Program-made: the position numbers and the translations under genes
Notes under the pieces: model-generated
Told to the model about the DNA's origin: nothing
What the model saw: only the letters and a program-made list of their open reading frames with translations
Database searches by the model: none
Source of the DNA: Icerya purchasi
Taxonomy: Eukaryota > Arthropoda > Insecta > Hemiptera > Monophlebidae
Length of the DNA: 64,000 bases
Assembly: GCA_039619475.1 (NCBI GenBank)
Contig: CM077116.1
Location: forward strand, 151,979,088 to 152,043,087
Reading direction: 5' to 3'
Shown: positions 23,511 to 34,106 of the stretch, in pieces
Position numbering within the stretch: the stretch's first letter is position 1
Layout: each line of letters begins with the position of its first letter

Positions 23511-24531
23511 TTAATCCGTATGAATTGAGTGTTGACAGTTGTCGCAATCTTTTACTTTGACATAATTTCGAGTACTCCTGCGTAATGTATCACCATCGAT
23601 ATAATATTCTTTAACATGTTCGTGATCGTAGCATGGTAGAAATGATTTTATCGCATCATCCTGTTTTAATCTGTCCGGTTAAAATATATAAATGTCCCCG
23701 ATGCAACTTGGAAATAATGTAATTGTCATTTCTTTGGTGGCTGTAATGAACAACTGGCTTAAATCATTTATATTGAGATTGTTCATAAGCTTCAGCGGAC
23801 GGATAACATGATCGTGCCACGTCTTCATCACCATAACATTTTTCATCGCACAATGAAAAATATCATTCTCATAATGGTGCTTACAAGTTACCAGATTGCT
23901 TATACCAGAGTATTCTTGATATAAATCATCAATACTAGGTACTCGAAAGACTTTCTCCATATTAACGAGTTCGTAGCCCAAGTCACGCAACAATTCAGAC
24001 TTTTCGTTAAGTTCCCATAATATAAGTTTTGCATAAGTGGTTAAAATATATACGCGAGCCTTCGGTTTTTCAGACAATATTGTGAATACATCACGTGCCA
24101 TGAATATTTCTTCCCGACAGGGAAATAATGAGGGGTTTTTCAAGTAATGACTCACGGAAGAGCATTGTAAATGAGGCATTTTTGATGCAGACCATGCTCT
24201 GCTTGGTTTGTATAGCGTATGTAAACACCTCCCGCCAGACATATCAATCATCGCTAGTTCGGTTACTAGAAAACCATAATCAGAATCCTTATGGAAGCTG
24301 AAATCTACAAAATATTCCACTATATCCATCTGATCTGACAATAATACTGGACCAACGATTTTATGTGCAAAAGATGTTGATTCTGTTGAAGAATAACCAT
24401 CATCTGATTGCAGTAATTGAAGTGACGAAGACGTATGCGAGTCGCTATCACTTGCAAATAAATCCTGAATAAATTCGGCGTCCTTAATTAATTTTTGAGT
24501 TGCTGCTTACGTTAACTATATTAGCGTTCAT
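23511..24531 (-). pseudogene. Nuclease-like protein gene of the palindrome, right arm
   Basis: Mirror copy of the gene at 15118-16138. It has the same in-frame TAA after DIYIF (23679-23681 on the plus strand) and the same possible 46-nt intron near the start. It differs by one visible amino acid (Asp to Gly in the IDMSxGRC segment). That both copies share the nonsense codon means it predates the duplication or was spread by gene conversion. The ATG used for the main frame is at 24327-24329. Confidence 0.6.
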
Positions 24532-26095
24532 GATTGAATAATATGTATTTCAAATTTTTCACTCAAAAAAAAAAAAGACAGAGAAAAAGAAAGAGAAAAA
24601 GAAAAGATAAAAGACAGAAAAAAAATGATAGAAAAAAAACGTAGGAAATTATTTTCTTTAACGTTGACGTAAATTTTTTAATAATGCGTGAACACAGATT
24701 CGAGAAAATACATATGTTTAACACAAAACTAATACTGACTGCTTGAATGATTCCGTTCGATAGTCTATCTCATTAGCTACCTTTGAATCGGTTGTGGTAG
24801 TGGAAATGTTACATCAGAAAAATGTTGTTCCGTCAGAGAAAGCTGATATATTTGTATACGAACAAAGTAATCGAGGACTTTGAGTGTATGCGCATATGTG
24901 TGGGAGTGTGAAAAATATTCTGTGACCGAATAATGGTAAATAGCGTGCGAGCAATGTACAAGTGGTCTTGAAGGTATGCAAGTCATGCAGGTAAATGTTG
25001 TTGCGGCGACGAGATATATACCTGCAGAGGTTATCAATTCTTGGAAAAGAGGGATTGATGTTTGAAACAATAATGTCTTGAAACGATTGATGATGTGGAT
25101 GAGTTTATTAAATAAAAAAAATTATGTTTGTAGCGAAACGATTAATATTGGAAATAATTGTGATGTTGATAAACACTTTTTATTGATCGGAGATTTTTCT
25201 TTCTCGAAAGGTTAAAATTATTTTGACAATGTTAAGTGTATATGATGACATGGTTGTGTAGGAAAAAGTAATACCGGTACAAAAAATAAATAAAGATCGT
25301 TAATAAAAAATTAAACATATAGAACTGCATGTGGTGCGTATGCGAGACCAATGTGATATGCTATTGTGGCTAATGTTGAAAAATGTTCATGATCAATAGG
25401 GAAATTCGTGATAGAAGATATGTGTGTGGGAATGTACGGTACGCTTTCGAGTGAACCACTGATTAAATTTTAGAATCGATAAAATAAATAAAGATTACGA
25501 AAAATCGGTAATTTTAGATGTGAGGGGGGCGGGGGTAGAAAGAATGAATTTTTAGGATTGAAAAAAAAAAAAATGAAAAACATATTCAAATCAATTTTTG
25601 AAGAACTCGTAATAGAGTAACGTATAATGTAGAATCTGTGCGGGGGATAGATAGTATGCTTTCACAACAGTTTGGGTGTTTGTTCGGATTAATTTTTAAA
25701 ACCTCGGAAAACATACAGAAATACTTACGGATTGAAAATAATCGTAATGAGAAAAATAATAAAATATACTTGAACTAATTTTGAAAAAAAAAGTGGTAAC
25801 GCGAACGAATGACATGTGCGTGAGAATGATGCGTGTGCTTTCGTTGAGGGGCGAGACATCGATAGATTTATTTTTAGAACCGGGGAAAACATACATAAAT
25901 ACTTACGGATGGAAAAGTAATCGTAAGTGAGAAAAAATAATAAATATACTTAGACTAATTCTATAATACTTAGGCTTGGAAAAATTATTATGAACGATAG
26001 GGAAACTATTGAGAGCAGAGTGTGCACGGGATCGAATGATTCGCTTTCGCGGTGGCTAACGCTATGGTAGATATAAGCGTGTGATCTGTCAGTGC

Positions 26096-26441
26096 TAGTG
26101 ATGTGCGATTTCGAAATGTTTTTACAAACGAAACAATCAACAATCGTCAAAAAAGAAACAATCGAATGATTTTGATTCGAATGATTTTAATTCGAATGAT
26201 TTTGATTCGAATGATTTTAATTCGAATGAGTTTGATTCGAATGATTTTGATTCGAATGATTTTGATTCGAATGAGTTTGATTCGAATGATTGTTGTGAAT
26301 ACGAATGAATTATACGAATGAAATAACATTTCGAATGATTGTTGTGAATACGAATGAATTATACGAATGAAATAACATTTCGAATGCAACTGTGAACAAT
26401 CGAATAATTCGAATGAAACATTTCGAAGTTGCCCATCACTA
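26096..26441. mobile_element. hAT-type MITE A, right arm (346 bp)
   Basis: Mirror of 13140-13553, with the same 8-bp duplication in complement (GTCAGTGC at 26088-26095 and 26442-26449). It is 68 bp shorter because the internal minisatellite has a different number and mix of units: more GATTCGAATGATTTT-type units, fewer of the CATTCGTATAATTCATTCGT type. Confidence 0.92.
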
Positions 26442-27784
26442 GTCAGTGCGCTTTTGTAACGATCGGAGAATAAGGAAAATTTTTTGGAACCGTAGAAATT
26501 GAAAAAATATATTTTGACTAATTTTATAATACTTACGGACGGGAAAAAAAAATATTATAAACGACAGAGAAACTATTGACAGCGGAATGTGTGCGGGATC
26601 GGACGGTGTGCATTCGCTGAGGGGCGAGACATCGAAGGATTTATTTTTAGAACTGGGGGAAACATACATAAATACTTACAGACGGAAAAATAATCGTAAG
26701 TGAGAAAAAATAATATATGATAGATATAAGTGTGTGATCTGTCAGTGCGCTTTTCTAACGATCGGAGAATGAAGAAAAATTTTTGGAACCGTAGAAAATG
26801 AGAAATATACTTAGACTAATTTGTATAATGCTTAGGCGTGAAAAAAAATAAAAAAATTAAAAAATACATTTGAATGGTACAAAGTGGGTGAACGGAGAGC
26901 TCAGGTTAGTTTCATGCTTTAAATATTATACTTTGGTTAATTTAAAAAAATCACGATATCGCGAACGATCGACACGTGTGCGAGAACGATGCGTGCGCTT
27001 TTACTACCTTTGAATCGGTTGTGGCAGTGGAAATGTTGCATCAGAAAAATGTCATTCCGTCAGGAATAGTTAGTTACATATGCGCATTGAATAAAGTAGT
27101 CATGGACTTTGAGTATGAGTGTATGTTTGTGTTAGTGTGTACATGTAGGGTATGGTTCCGTAATAAGGCATAGACTGGAATAGAAATTATAAGAACGTTA
27201 AAATCCGGTTTCAACGGTTGCGTTAGCATTTACGTATAGCGCTATGAGAGAAGCATTTTCGCTTTTGCGATGTGTGAGATAGACTTACCCCCCCTACATA
27301 ATGTATCGGACAAAGAAAAGTTTTAGCCAACTGACCGAACGAAAATCTTCGCGATTCCTAGAAATACCGGAGCGGCGAAAACCTGTATTTTACCACGATT
27401 CCTGCAGACTGACCACTGATAACATTGATAACAACAAAAATCAATAATGGTAATAACTAATTTTACATATGTATACGGACGCTCGTAACCATATATACAT
27501 CATTGTGTGCGTAATCCTCCAAAACCAGTCGCTACCGAATAACGATAATTTACGTACAAGTAAAGACATGCATTGGTCAACTGATTGACAGCGTTAGCAT
27601 TTGTATGTAGCGCTATGAGAGAAGCATTTTCGTTGAACTCTTACTGGATGGTTTGATGTAAAAACGGTGTGTCATTTGATTGAGTATTGACTATTGATTA
27701 GTTGAGTAAAAGGGGGCATGGTCACGTAACAAAATACTCGCTCCTGATTGGCTCTTCTCCTAGAAGTAACGTTTTCTATCTACT

Positions 27785-27790
27785 ACTTAG
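27785..27790. repeat. 6-bp target-site duplication, right
   Basis: Second copy of ACTTAG, directly after the last base of the palindromic element. It continues as GTATATTAATAGAC, which restores the RT reading frame of the interrupted LINE. Confidence 0.93.
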
Positions 27791-27965
27791 GTATATTAAT
27801 AGACAATAACTTAAAATTTTATAATCATTTTCATCATATCACTAAAAAAATAAATACATTTTTAATTGTATTTAACAAATTATATGATAATAATAACCGA
27901 TTAAATTACAAGAAGGGAATAATAACATTATATAAAATCGTAATATTGCCGAACATACTTTATGG

Positions 27966-27971
27966 TAGTGT

Positions 27972-28027
<56 letters not shown>
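27966..28027. repeat. (TA)n microsatellite
   Basis: About 60 bp of alternating T and A with one C, expanded inside the RT pseudogene between GSVIY and the following KVKRFQ segment. Confidence 0.9.
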
Positions 28028-28028
<1 letters not shown>

Positions 28029-28288
28029 ACATTTTAAAAGTTAAAAGATTTCAAAATATATTAAAACGTTTTCAGAGAACTATTGTAATAAAAATGATTA
28101 AAGCTTGTAGAACTACCAGCTACATGGCACAAGCACTGTCATTGCAGGTATTAATCCATTAACTTACGTAATACAGAAACATATTAACATATTTTTAATA
28201 AAAAATAATATTAAAAATCATGAATTCCATAACGTACAGTATCATCGACCCTACTTCATACACGAACAAACCTCGTTAACGCTTAAAC

Positions 28289-28645
28289 GGCTCTAACTGC
28301 TTTTTAAACATCCTGTGTTTCTTCTTCCTTAATTATTTGTAGGCTGATTCCTTTGTCCGTTGTTACTGTGGGCTCTGTAATTGCAGATGTGGCCATGGTA
28401 TGGGGCAGCTAACTTCTTTTGCACTTACCTTCGGCAATATCATTCCTTTTCTTTTCAGGATGCATATGTGTGGCATTTTTCGACATTGATTGTCATTATT
28501 TCTCCATCCTTAGTATAGCGTTCTTTGTCAGATTCCATTCCTTGTTACTCCTAATTGCTGCTATGTACACGTGTTGATGGATAATCGTCCGTTGCTCACA
28601 AGCCCAGGGAAAGACCCAAACAAAAAAAAAACACCAAAAAAAAAA
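28289..28645 (+). mobile_element. A-tailed retroposon, copy 2, with target duplication
   Basis: The segment ends in an A-rich tail (28621-28645). It is flanked by AACGCTTAAAC at 28278-28288 and again at 28646-28656. Removing it restores the surrounding RT tail. It is the same family as 2635-2910. Neither a recognised protein nor a clear Pol III promoter is seen, so SINE versus truncated LINE 3' end cannot be decided. Confidence 0.8.
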
Positions 28646-29010
28646 AACGCTTAAACAGTTTAAACTTATATTAGCTCAAATAACTGTGTAACGTGTAACT
28701 TTCCTGATAATATTAAGCATATCCTTTCCGGCTGTTAGTAATACAGATTTTACCAATATTAGCCCTGATCAATTAGTACCTAAGCTATTTACAGTATTCG
28801 ATAGTTTTATGATAGCCGAAATAAATCAAATCACCGTAAAATACATGAACACCTGTATTAATATTAAATTTATGAATACTAATTATTATTAACATTGTAA
28901 AACAGTCGGTCAGGGTTCCATAAACTTAAATGGACGGGCTCATGACAGACCTGTTATTTATATAAATTTTCTAAATATATTCTTACCCCATCGTATTACG
29001 AATTGGAAAC

Positions 29011-29045
<35 letters not shown>

Positions 29046-29049
29046 AAAA

Positions 29050-29780
29050 ATCATCCGTTGAAGAGATCGGCGAAATCATTTAATTTATTTATCTCTATTG
29101 TCTTCTTTTATTTTTATTTTCATTTTTTACTTTATTTCGTTCGTTTCGTTCTTGTTCTCGCTTCGTCGTTAAATAGTTTCTGAATCTATCGCTAGATTAA
29201 ATTAATGCCAGATTCGTCTGACGACGAGAAATAAACCTCCCCCCTATTCTTCCCGTGATCTTATTTAAAGCGTCGCTAATTTTGCAGCACAGATTAAAAC
29301 CACTAACAAAATAAATCAAAATATTCAACAATCTTCGCCTTCACCCAATTCATCTACTTCGAACGGTAATAATGTTTCGGTATATTTATAAGCTCGTCGA
29401 CACGGCAATTTCTATCATCTTCGATACTTATCCTGCTACTAAAATTCTCTTCAGAATATCTAATAAACCTAGAGCCTTACTATCGCTAATTTTCTCGAGC
29501 GCGATATATTGGACTACTATCGATTTAGTCGAAAGTTTGACGGAAAAAAAGTTTTGCCTATCTTTATCCTATGACAATATAGCTAGAAAGTTTCATCATA
29601 AAATCGGCAATAACTTTGTTATCTCTTACTCCGGTAAAAACTTAAATTCTACATCAACTAATAAATATTTCCTCTCCGATTGCGAACTTTATAGTAGCTG
29701 TTCATCGGTATTCTGATCTCTAATATTTGCCGACTGCACAAGGGTACACAACTGATAATTCTTATATTCTTCTATTCCGT
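29050..29780 (+). other. Unassigned, with one 114-codon frame
   Basis: A frame at 29372-29716 lacks any motif I recognise, and frames before it (from an ATG near 29203, Pro-Asp-Ser-Ser-Asp-Asp) are broken. It may be the remains of an ORF1/gag-like gene, but the sequence does not prove that. Confidence 0.25.
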
Positions 29781-29784
29781 TGTT

Positions 29785-30778
29785 GAGACACAGGCGCGCG
29801 GATCTAGATTTAAAGTTTGGTGGAGGTCAGAGACTGAAGTTAGGATCTGCCCTGAACATGTAAATAATAAAAAGAGAAATATATTTTCTTACGATAATTG
29901 AAAAGTAGTGATAGAAAAAAATAAATTGAAAGACAACTATATAGCTTAGAAAAAAAAAATGTATATATATTAAAAACTTTATATAATGTTAAATGATAAA
30001 TTCTAATCTATTATTTGTTTTTGCGAATGACAAAAATTTTTTAACTTTCCTAAATTAGTAAAAAATTCTATTTTCTTAAAATTTTTAATAAATTATGAAT
30101 GAAAAATACATATTTCTGGTTATGAAATTCGTATTATTTCAATTAGGTAATTATAAAAAAGTTTAAAGAAACAAAATTATAATTACTCTTAAAAAACTTT
30201 CAAATTAAGAATTTGGATGAAGATAATCAGATTTTATAATTAACTAAATATTACGAATAATTAATTTTTACAACTGGAAACGAAATATTATTTGCGCTTA
30301 AAAAATAAATAAATGTAATGAAAACAAAAGTTAATAAAGAATTTAAAGAGAAATCAATTGTTAATTATTTTTGAATAAGTGCTAAACATAATTTTATTCA
30401 GTTGATAATTGAATTAATTTTCTTCAAATAGTTATTTTTATTCTTAATCAAAAAATAATATCATTCAAAATTACGTTGAATAATCGATTGGACTCACATT
30501 AAATACACCATGATTATCAATAACCAATTGAAGAATATTTGCATTACTTATTAACAGATAAAGATTAATTAAACAATAATACTTATTTCAGAAGTAACAA
30601 ATTACATAAAACTCTGGTCTTCATTCACACCATTCTTTCATCTCGGTATAAGATTTGAGGTAAGAAGCAACGTTTTAATTTTTAAAAAAGTTACAATCTT
30701 TTTTTTTTTTTTTTTTTTTGTGGGGGGGTAATACCTTCATGACCTCCCCGCTAGATCCGCGTTTGTGTTGAGATCAAA
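29785..30778. mobile_element. Possible element with imperfect inverted ends
   Basis: The left end reads GAGACACAGGCGCGCGGATCT, the right end AGATCCGCGTTTGTGTTGAG in opposite sense. A GGAGGTCA block lies just inside each end. The poly(T) plus G run at 30700-30728 lies inside the right end. The interior is AT-rich and non-coding. The inverted-end similarity is about 20 bp and imperfect, and I could not find a convincing target duplication. Confidence 0.35.
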
Positions 30779-30779
30779 C

Positions 30780-33290
30780 GTGTGAAAGGATCCATGCTAG
30801 TACAATCTGTATATTTAACGTATTAATCGGGCGATTTCTTTTGTAATAGAGAGTGCTAAGCAATATTTTGAAAATTGATCAAGCACGATAGTGAGTGTTC
30901 AAGAAGTCGGTGGGGAGAAGATAATAGTTAGAATTGTTTGAATAAATTAGACTTTTAATAACGTGTTTAACTGCGCGGAGTTCAGCGGATAGTACAGTGA
31001 ATTAAGTTGTTAGAGGAAACTGGAAAAAATTTCAGCGGTGTATCTTACACCGCTGCACAATTTGAAACGGTCTGTGAAAATTATTTTCCGATTAGGATAA
31101 CGGAAAAACCTTCCGACACTTGATAACGGTAAGTTGCTTGACAGAGTGGATCGTATTTAGCAGAAGGGTAAGGATGAGAAGGTAGAGGAGACCAAGGAAG
31201 CTCGACTGCGAAAACAAAACGGTGAGATAAAGAGGTGAGTTTGTTCCGACTGTGGACTTGAATTAAATGAAATGTGAAAATGAAGTTTTCGGGATTTGAT
31301 AGGGTGCACAGGTAGAAATTTGGCGTAAACCGATTTCTATAGAATTAAAAATGAAATTCGAAAGGATACTAGAAATGGGACAACAAGTTCGAAAAGCGTC
31401 AGCAGAACAAGTTGAATTGCTGAATGATGAGCTGCGTCCAGAGCTGAGAAGAGTTTTTTATTGACCGCGCTAAGCTTTTGGTGTCAAGATAAATACCTCG
31501 TGCATTTCATTGCGTTGACCGTATTGATGTTTTTTATTAAGCGAGTAGTATCGAAGTGCACAACTGTTATCCTTGTTAAAAGCCATTACTGAATGTCCGT
31601 AACAGTAGGATTTATTGTATTTTAGATCAATGTTTGATTAAGATCATCTTCCAGTTGGTGGCTTAATTCGAGTTGCAATATTATTCATAGTAATGTTAAA
31701 TTAGGATCAGGCTGATCACCGAGTTTTGCTTGCAATGCAAGAGTAATCAATGTTTCACTGATAAGTACGAAGAATTTTTCAGAAGATAAGAAGTCGCGAA
31801 TTTTAAGTTCATATAAGCGTTCTTCAAGATGGTGCGATATCGAAGACATTTTTCAACGTACGATAAAAAAAAAAAAAAAAGAATAAAAGTGAAGTGTCTA
31901 ACGACTAATTCTAGAATTTCATTTTGTATGAACAAAAGTTGGTCTGCAATAATCTATCTTCCTGGCAACTACATTATTGGTCCGGCTTAATGAATTAAAC
32001 TAAACAGACGTTAACGGGTTCTTCCAGTATTTGAAAAAGAACGGATGTTAAAAAAATTCAACGTTAATTGCGAATGGGTACCCGAGTGTACCTCGGATAT
32101 TCAACAATACAAAGGGCAGGTGCGAATTGTCCAGGTAGTGCTGTAAATGGAAAATAATTTTTGAAGGTATAAGGTGGAGCGTCTTGAAGTATGGAAACCA
32201 CCAGCACCTGCTGAAGAAAATTTAATTTCTTTTACCGCGAGTTCTAGATTGTTTCTTGTAATGATGCTGTTACGCGGGGCCGAGTCAAGGTCAGTATATA
32301 CGCAACGCGAAAAAATCGTAATACAAAAAACCTTTTACGGAACAAACAGACTGTACATTTATAAAGTCAACGTTGACATCGTACAATACCATATACTGGC
32401 ACTACATACCACGTGTGAGTAGGTTCAATTGTCACTGCGTGATTACGTGCGAAGTTTTAGCGGTTTACTTTCTCGTTCAGTTTAAACATCGTCTCGCTAC
32501 TCCGTAATATCGTTTTACAAAATTAGAGTCGCCTGCGACTTATTGCGTGTACCGCTCTGCGAATTCTAATCTCCTATCGAATTCGCTTAACGCTTGCGGT
32601 AACCGCGCGGCCAATAAATACGGAAACCAAATTCTTTCTTCATTCTGAGCAACGAATGATAATTTAATTAAACGTCACAACCTGCGCAGAAAGTGTACAG
32701 TTTTCGGTAGGCGTGTGTGCAATTCGTAGTTTTCTGCAAACCGCATTGTCAGCAGTCGATCTCCGAACTTTAGTGCAATCGGCTTCTTGTTTATAATGCT
32801 GCCTAATTAACCAGATACGTTTCTCAAACGTGCATTTTTTCCGATATTTAATAACACCAGAATCATTCTTTAATTACGCTGTATCACTTGGCAACTAACA
32901 TAACAGTACTAGTTCCCCACAAAGGAACGAACGGACAAAACGGGAATTGAACACTTCTCAAGCGATTAAATGTTGCGCAATGTGAAGGAAAGATAATGAG
33001 GGTCGTTAATAGCTGTGCCGTACACATATTCCGACAGCGGTCAATGTTGTTGGACTGGGCGAAATGGGAAGATGTCTTTGGCGACAGAAAAGGAACGGAT
33101 AGTTGGGCTCTTATGTGAAAATTTGAACTAAAGAAGTATCCCCCCCCTGCAAGAAAAAAAAACAGGAATTTGTAGCACAAAAATGCAGAAAGGTTGCTTT
33201 ATAATTTATCTAACATAACTACACATAACCTGTCAATTTCTTTTGCAATCATGTTGTACAGTTGCTGTTTGTATATGCAAACACTAAGTC
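30780..33290. other. Unassigned stretch
   Basis: No recognised coding sequence. A short frame near 31350-31464 (about 38 codons, charged, MGQQVRKAS) could be an exon or gag scrap. A perfect 10-bp stem with a 3-nt loop lies at 31033-31055 (CAGCGGTGTA / TACACCGCTG). The frames at 32174-32422 and 32884-33180 show no family features. Confidence 0.3.
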
Positions 33291-33296
33291 ATATTA

Positions 33297-33665
33297 AATA
33301 ACTCTTCTAAGGTTCCCTCTCTTCCTCGTCCAAAATCTCCAACATTCCATAAATTGCAGAAGTCTAAACCGCATCATAAACCGCTCCCTCAATTTCCTTC
33401 TATCCCTTCTTATCACCCTCCTTCACCCTCAGTTGGATGGGCTCTAAATAAAGTGTCTTCCCCCTCTTTTAATCCACTTTTGCCTGCTTGTCCCTCATCT
33501 GTTCCTCTTTCCAATACTTCGCCTTCTCCCACAGAGTTCACTTTAACCATCTCCAGTCTCTTTGCTGCTATTATGGAGCTTCTTGCATCTTACAATATAC
33601 CTTCGTCCTCTTCTTTCATCGACAGTCTTTCATCCTTGTTGTCTAACAGCGTTAACCTCAAATAA
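33297..33665 (+). pseudogene. LINE ORF1 (gag-like) C-terminal part
   Basis: A frame rich in Pro and Ser (KPLPQFPSIPSY, SVGWALNKV) ends at SNSVNLK-stop, about 440 bp before ORF2. In I- and R1-type LINEs ORF1 encodes a nucleic-acid-binding gag-like protein. Only the C-terminal ~120 codons are open here. Zinc knuckles are not visible, so the 5' end is truncated or decayed. It is assigned from its position before ORF2. Confidence 0.55.
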
Positions 33666-34106
33666 TTCAACCTATTTCGTTTCTCTTGTTTTCGACTTCC
33701 TTTATTTTTTATTTTCTTTTTTTTTCTTTTTCTTCTTTTTCTCCTTCTACCCTTCAATACCCTTCTTCTTCTTTCTGTATTTCTTACAGTTCAGTACAAT
33801 TGCTTACTTGCACGCTTTACATATGGAATTTTCCACGCTACGGTGCGTTAAGCAGAAGGAGGCCTACAAACTGGTCCTACACCAGTTCGTGCAGGTTATT
33901 CTATTCTTGCTTTCGCTCACTCTGTTCCGAATTTGGCCGCAGTTAAACTTGAAGGTTGCTAAACTGGCACATAACCAAGATTCCGCGAGCCCATTTTTTT
34001 TTCCCTTTCATCACCTTAAATTATTTTTATTGTTATGATTCCATTCCTCCTTGCATTCCTTTTCCTATAACACTCATTCCTTACCTTTCTTCAACTCCTA
34101 AACCAC

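Larger units (their letters stand above)
11797..27784. mobile_element. 15,988-bp palindromic mobile element
   Basis: The ends are AGTAGATAGAAAACG and its reverse complement. Positions mirror around a fixed sum: 39649 in the inner part and 39581 outside one length-variable repeat. The left arm is 11797-19650, the right arm 19999-27784, and the unique centre 19651-19998. I noticed only about five single-base differences between the arms, for example at the C/T near 11850 and D/G at the mirrored codon of the arm gene. One 68-bp repeat-length difference was also seen. The 6-bp duplication points to a DDE/retroviral-type integrase. Maverick/Polinton elements make 6-bp duplications and have terminal inverted repeats, but none of their hallmark genes (PolB, integrase, protease, packaging ATPase, capsid) is visible. 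Only small nuclease-like genes are seen, so it is a non-autonomous or defective element of unknown class. Confidence 0.93.
19999..27784 (-). repeat. Right arm of palindromic element
   Basis: Reverse complement of 11797-19650, with a few substitutions and a 68-bp shorter minisatellite inside MITE A. Its contents are mirrored: paralogue 3' part (20000-20262), MITE B (20517-20939), AT-rich inner part (20949-23509), nuclease-like gene (23511-24531), MITE A (26096-26441) and the subterminal repeat zone (24770-27630). Confidence 0.95.
27791..29040 (+). pseudogene. Jockey-like reverse transcriptase, 3' portion (interrupted)
   Basis: Continues the RT cut at 11796. It reads LGILIDNNLKFYNHF..., then a thumb region with YKIVILPNILYGSVI. 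A TA microsatellite follows (27966-28027). Next is KVKRFQNILKRFQRT, and further on FIHEQTSLTLKR, interrupted by an A-tailed retroposon at 28289-28645 and resuming with LAQITV and an NIKHILSGC-like end. A poly(A) run at 29011-29041 marks the 3' end. Frameshifts and stops are present. Confidence 0.8.

Noticed and set aside
26147..26389. Repetitive Ile-Arg protein (and 13358-13546, 26103-26321)
   Set aside because: These are translations of the CATTCGAA-type minisatellite inside MITE A, not genes.
11797..27784. The palindrome as an assembly artefact from a chimeric or adapter-missed read
   Set aside because: Both outer ends join unique DNA, a 6-bp duplication is present, the RT frame resumes across the gap, and the arms differ in bases and in minisatellite length. 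An artefact would not give these. Raw reads would still be a useful check.
11797..27784. Calling the element a Maverick/Polinton outright
   Set aside because: Only the 6-bp duplication and inverted ends fit. None of the hallmark genes is visible, so the class is left open.
11797..27784. Integrated polydnavirus or nudivirus segment
   Set aside because: No gene of those groups was recognised. The duplication and palindromic structure do not match their known integration products.
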